DNA of 64,000 bases, from assembly GCF_003050835.1 (NCBI RefSeq), contig NZ_QAOJ01000005.1:1-64000 (forward strand). Reading direction: 5' to 3'. Of the stretch, positions 63,837 through 64,000 are shown piece after piece; positions within the stretch are counted from its first letter, which is position 1, and each line of letters opens with the position of its first letter. Under the pieces are notes generated by a model. The model was not told the DNA's origin and did no database searches. It saw nothing but the letters and a program-made list of their open reading frames with translations. The stretch is from Pseudomonas sp. GV071 (GTDB lineage: Bacteria > Pseudomonadota > Gammaproteobacteria > Pseudomonadales > Pseudomonadaceae). The translations under genes were made by a program, and so were the position numbers.

Positions 63837-64000
63837 CTCGAACCTTCCGACAGGTTAGGGCGAACTTTCTAAACTCCCTCGGCATACTCCCCGCTGCGCT
63901 TGGCCAAGTGACTGGCCTGCTTGCGCAAACGCTGAAACTCGGGTAACCAATTACCTGGCAGGTTCCGTGCATTTGACTGTGTCAGATGCAATGAATGAAG
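63837..64000. promoter_or_regulatory. Promoter region of an off-window gene, with sigma-54-like site
   Basis: The sequence TGGCAGGTTCCGTGCA (63956-63971) has GG and GC ten bases apart, as in -24/-12 sigma-54 promoters; only the position before the second element departs from consensus. By gene order the gene to the right is likely phaC1, whose promoter has been described with a sigma-54-type site in some Pseudomonas. A dyad GGTAA / TTACC (63942-63955) lies just upstream. Confidence 0.45.

Noticed and set aside
63911..63925. TGGCCTGCTTGCG as a sigma-54 promoter
   Set aside because: Spacing between GG and GC is seven bases rather than ten; the site at 63956 fits better.

Overview
The window is chromosomal DNA of a Pseudomonas-type gammaproteobacterium. 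The evidence is dense, GC-rich coding sequence, REP/REPIN repeats of the GTAGGAGCGGCTTCAGCCGCG type, and two gene blocks whose order matches the P. aeruginosa chromosome from memory: amn / aidB / tetR / ladS / thiD / thiE / hemL, and hemE / gltDB / damX / aroBK / pilQPONM / ponA / maeB / rpmE / priA / argS / hslVU. I cannot name the species. I see no rRNA, tRNA, CRISPR array, prophage or plasmid module.

Left part (1-20 kb). The window opens inside an IS110-family transposase whose 5' end lies outside. A LuxR-type regulator follows, then a two-gene signalling unit (a receiver-CheC fusion and a PAS protein). Next come the RNA helicase RhlE, a DEDDh exonuclease, a NYN-domain protein, a YciC-like membrane protein, a VOC protein, a periplasmic solute-binding protein and an EEP-family hydrolase. 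A Cache-type chemoreceptor, the helicase HrpB, a small lipoprotein with the cation exporter FieF, a Gly/Asn-rich secreted protein, an Lrp-type regulator, a DUF2788 protein, the pseudouridine synthase RluE and a zinc alcohol dehydrogenase complete the region.

Middle (20-33.5 kb). An NAPE-PLD-like lipoprotein is followed by AMP nucleosidase, an AidB-type acyl-CoA dehydrogenase with its TetR regulator, and the hybrid sensor kinase LadS. Then come thiD-thiE (overlapping), hemL, a membrane protein, a Sel1-repeat protein and hemE. Two of the cofactor genes, hemL and hemE, belong to tetrapyrrole synthesis.

Right part (33.5-64 kb). This holds glutamate synthase (gltB-gltD), then a leftward run of nine genes (pilMNOPQ, aroK, aroB, damX) covering the type IV pilus inner-membrane platform and secretin, two shikimate steps and a SPOR-domain ATPase. 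The bifunctional PBP1A (ponA) diverges from pilM. Beyond lie malic enzyme, an M48 protease with a nuclease, L31, PriA, ArgRS, an FtsN-like SPOR protein, a secreted lytic polysaccharide monooxygenase, HslVU and a DUF971 protein. The last bases look like the promoter region of a gene outside the window, probably phaC1.

Most of the window is ordinary core genome. The points most worth a second look are the IS110 flank with a strong hairpin (possible bridge-RNA region), the receiver-CheC plus PAS pair, a chemoreceptor with one residue of the amino-acid-binding motif replaced, a terminator-ended intergenic RNA candidate at about 17.14-17.33 kb, the LPMO gene set into a conserved block, several long inverted repeats, and a sigma-54-like promoter at the right edge.
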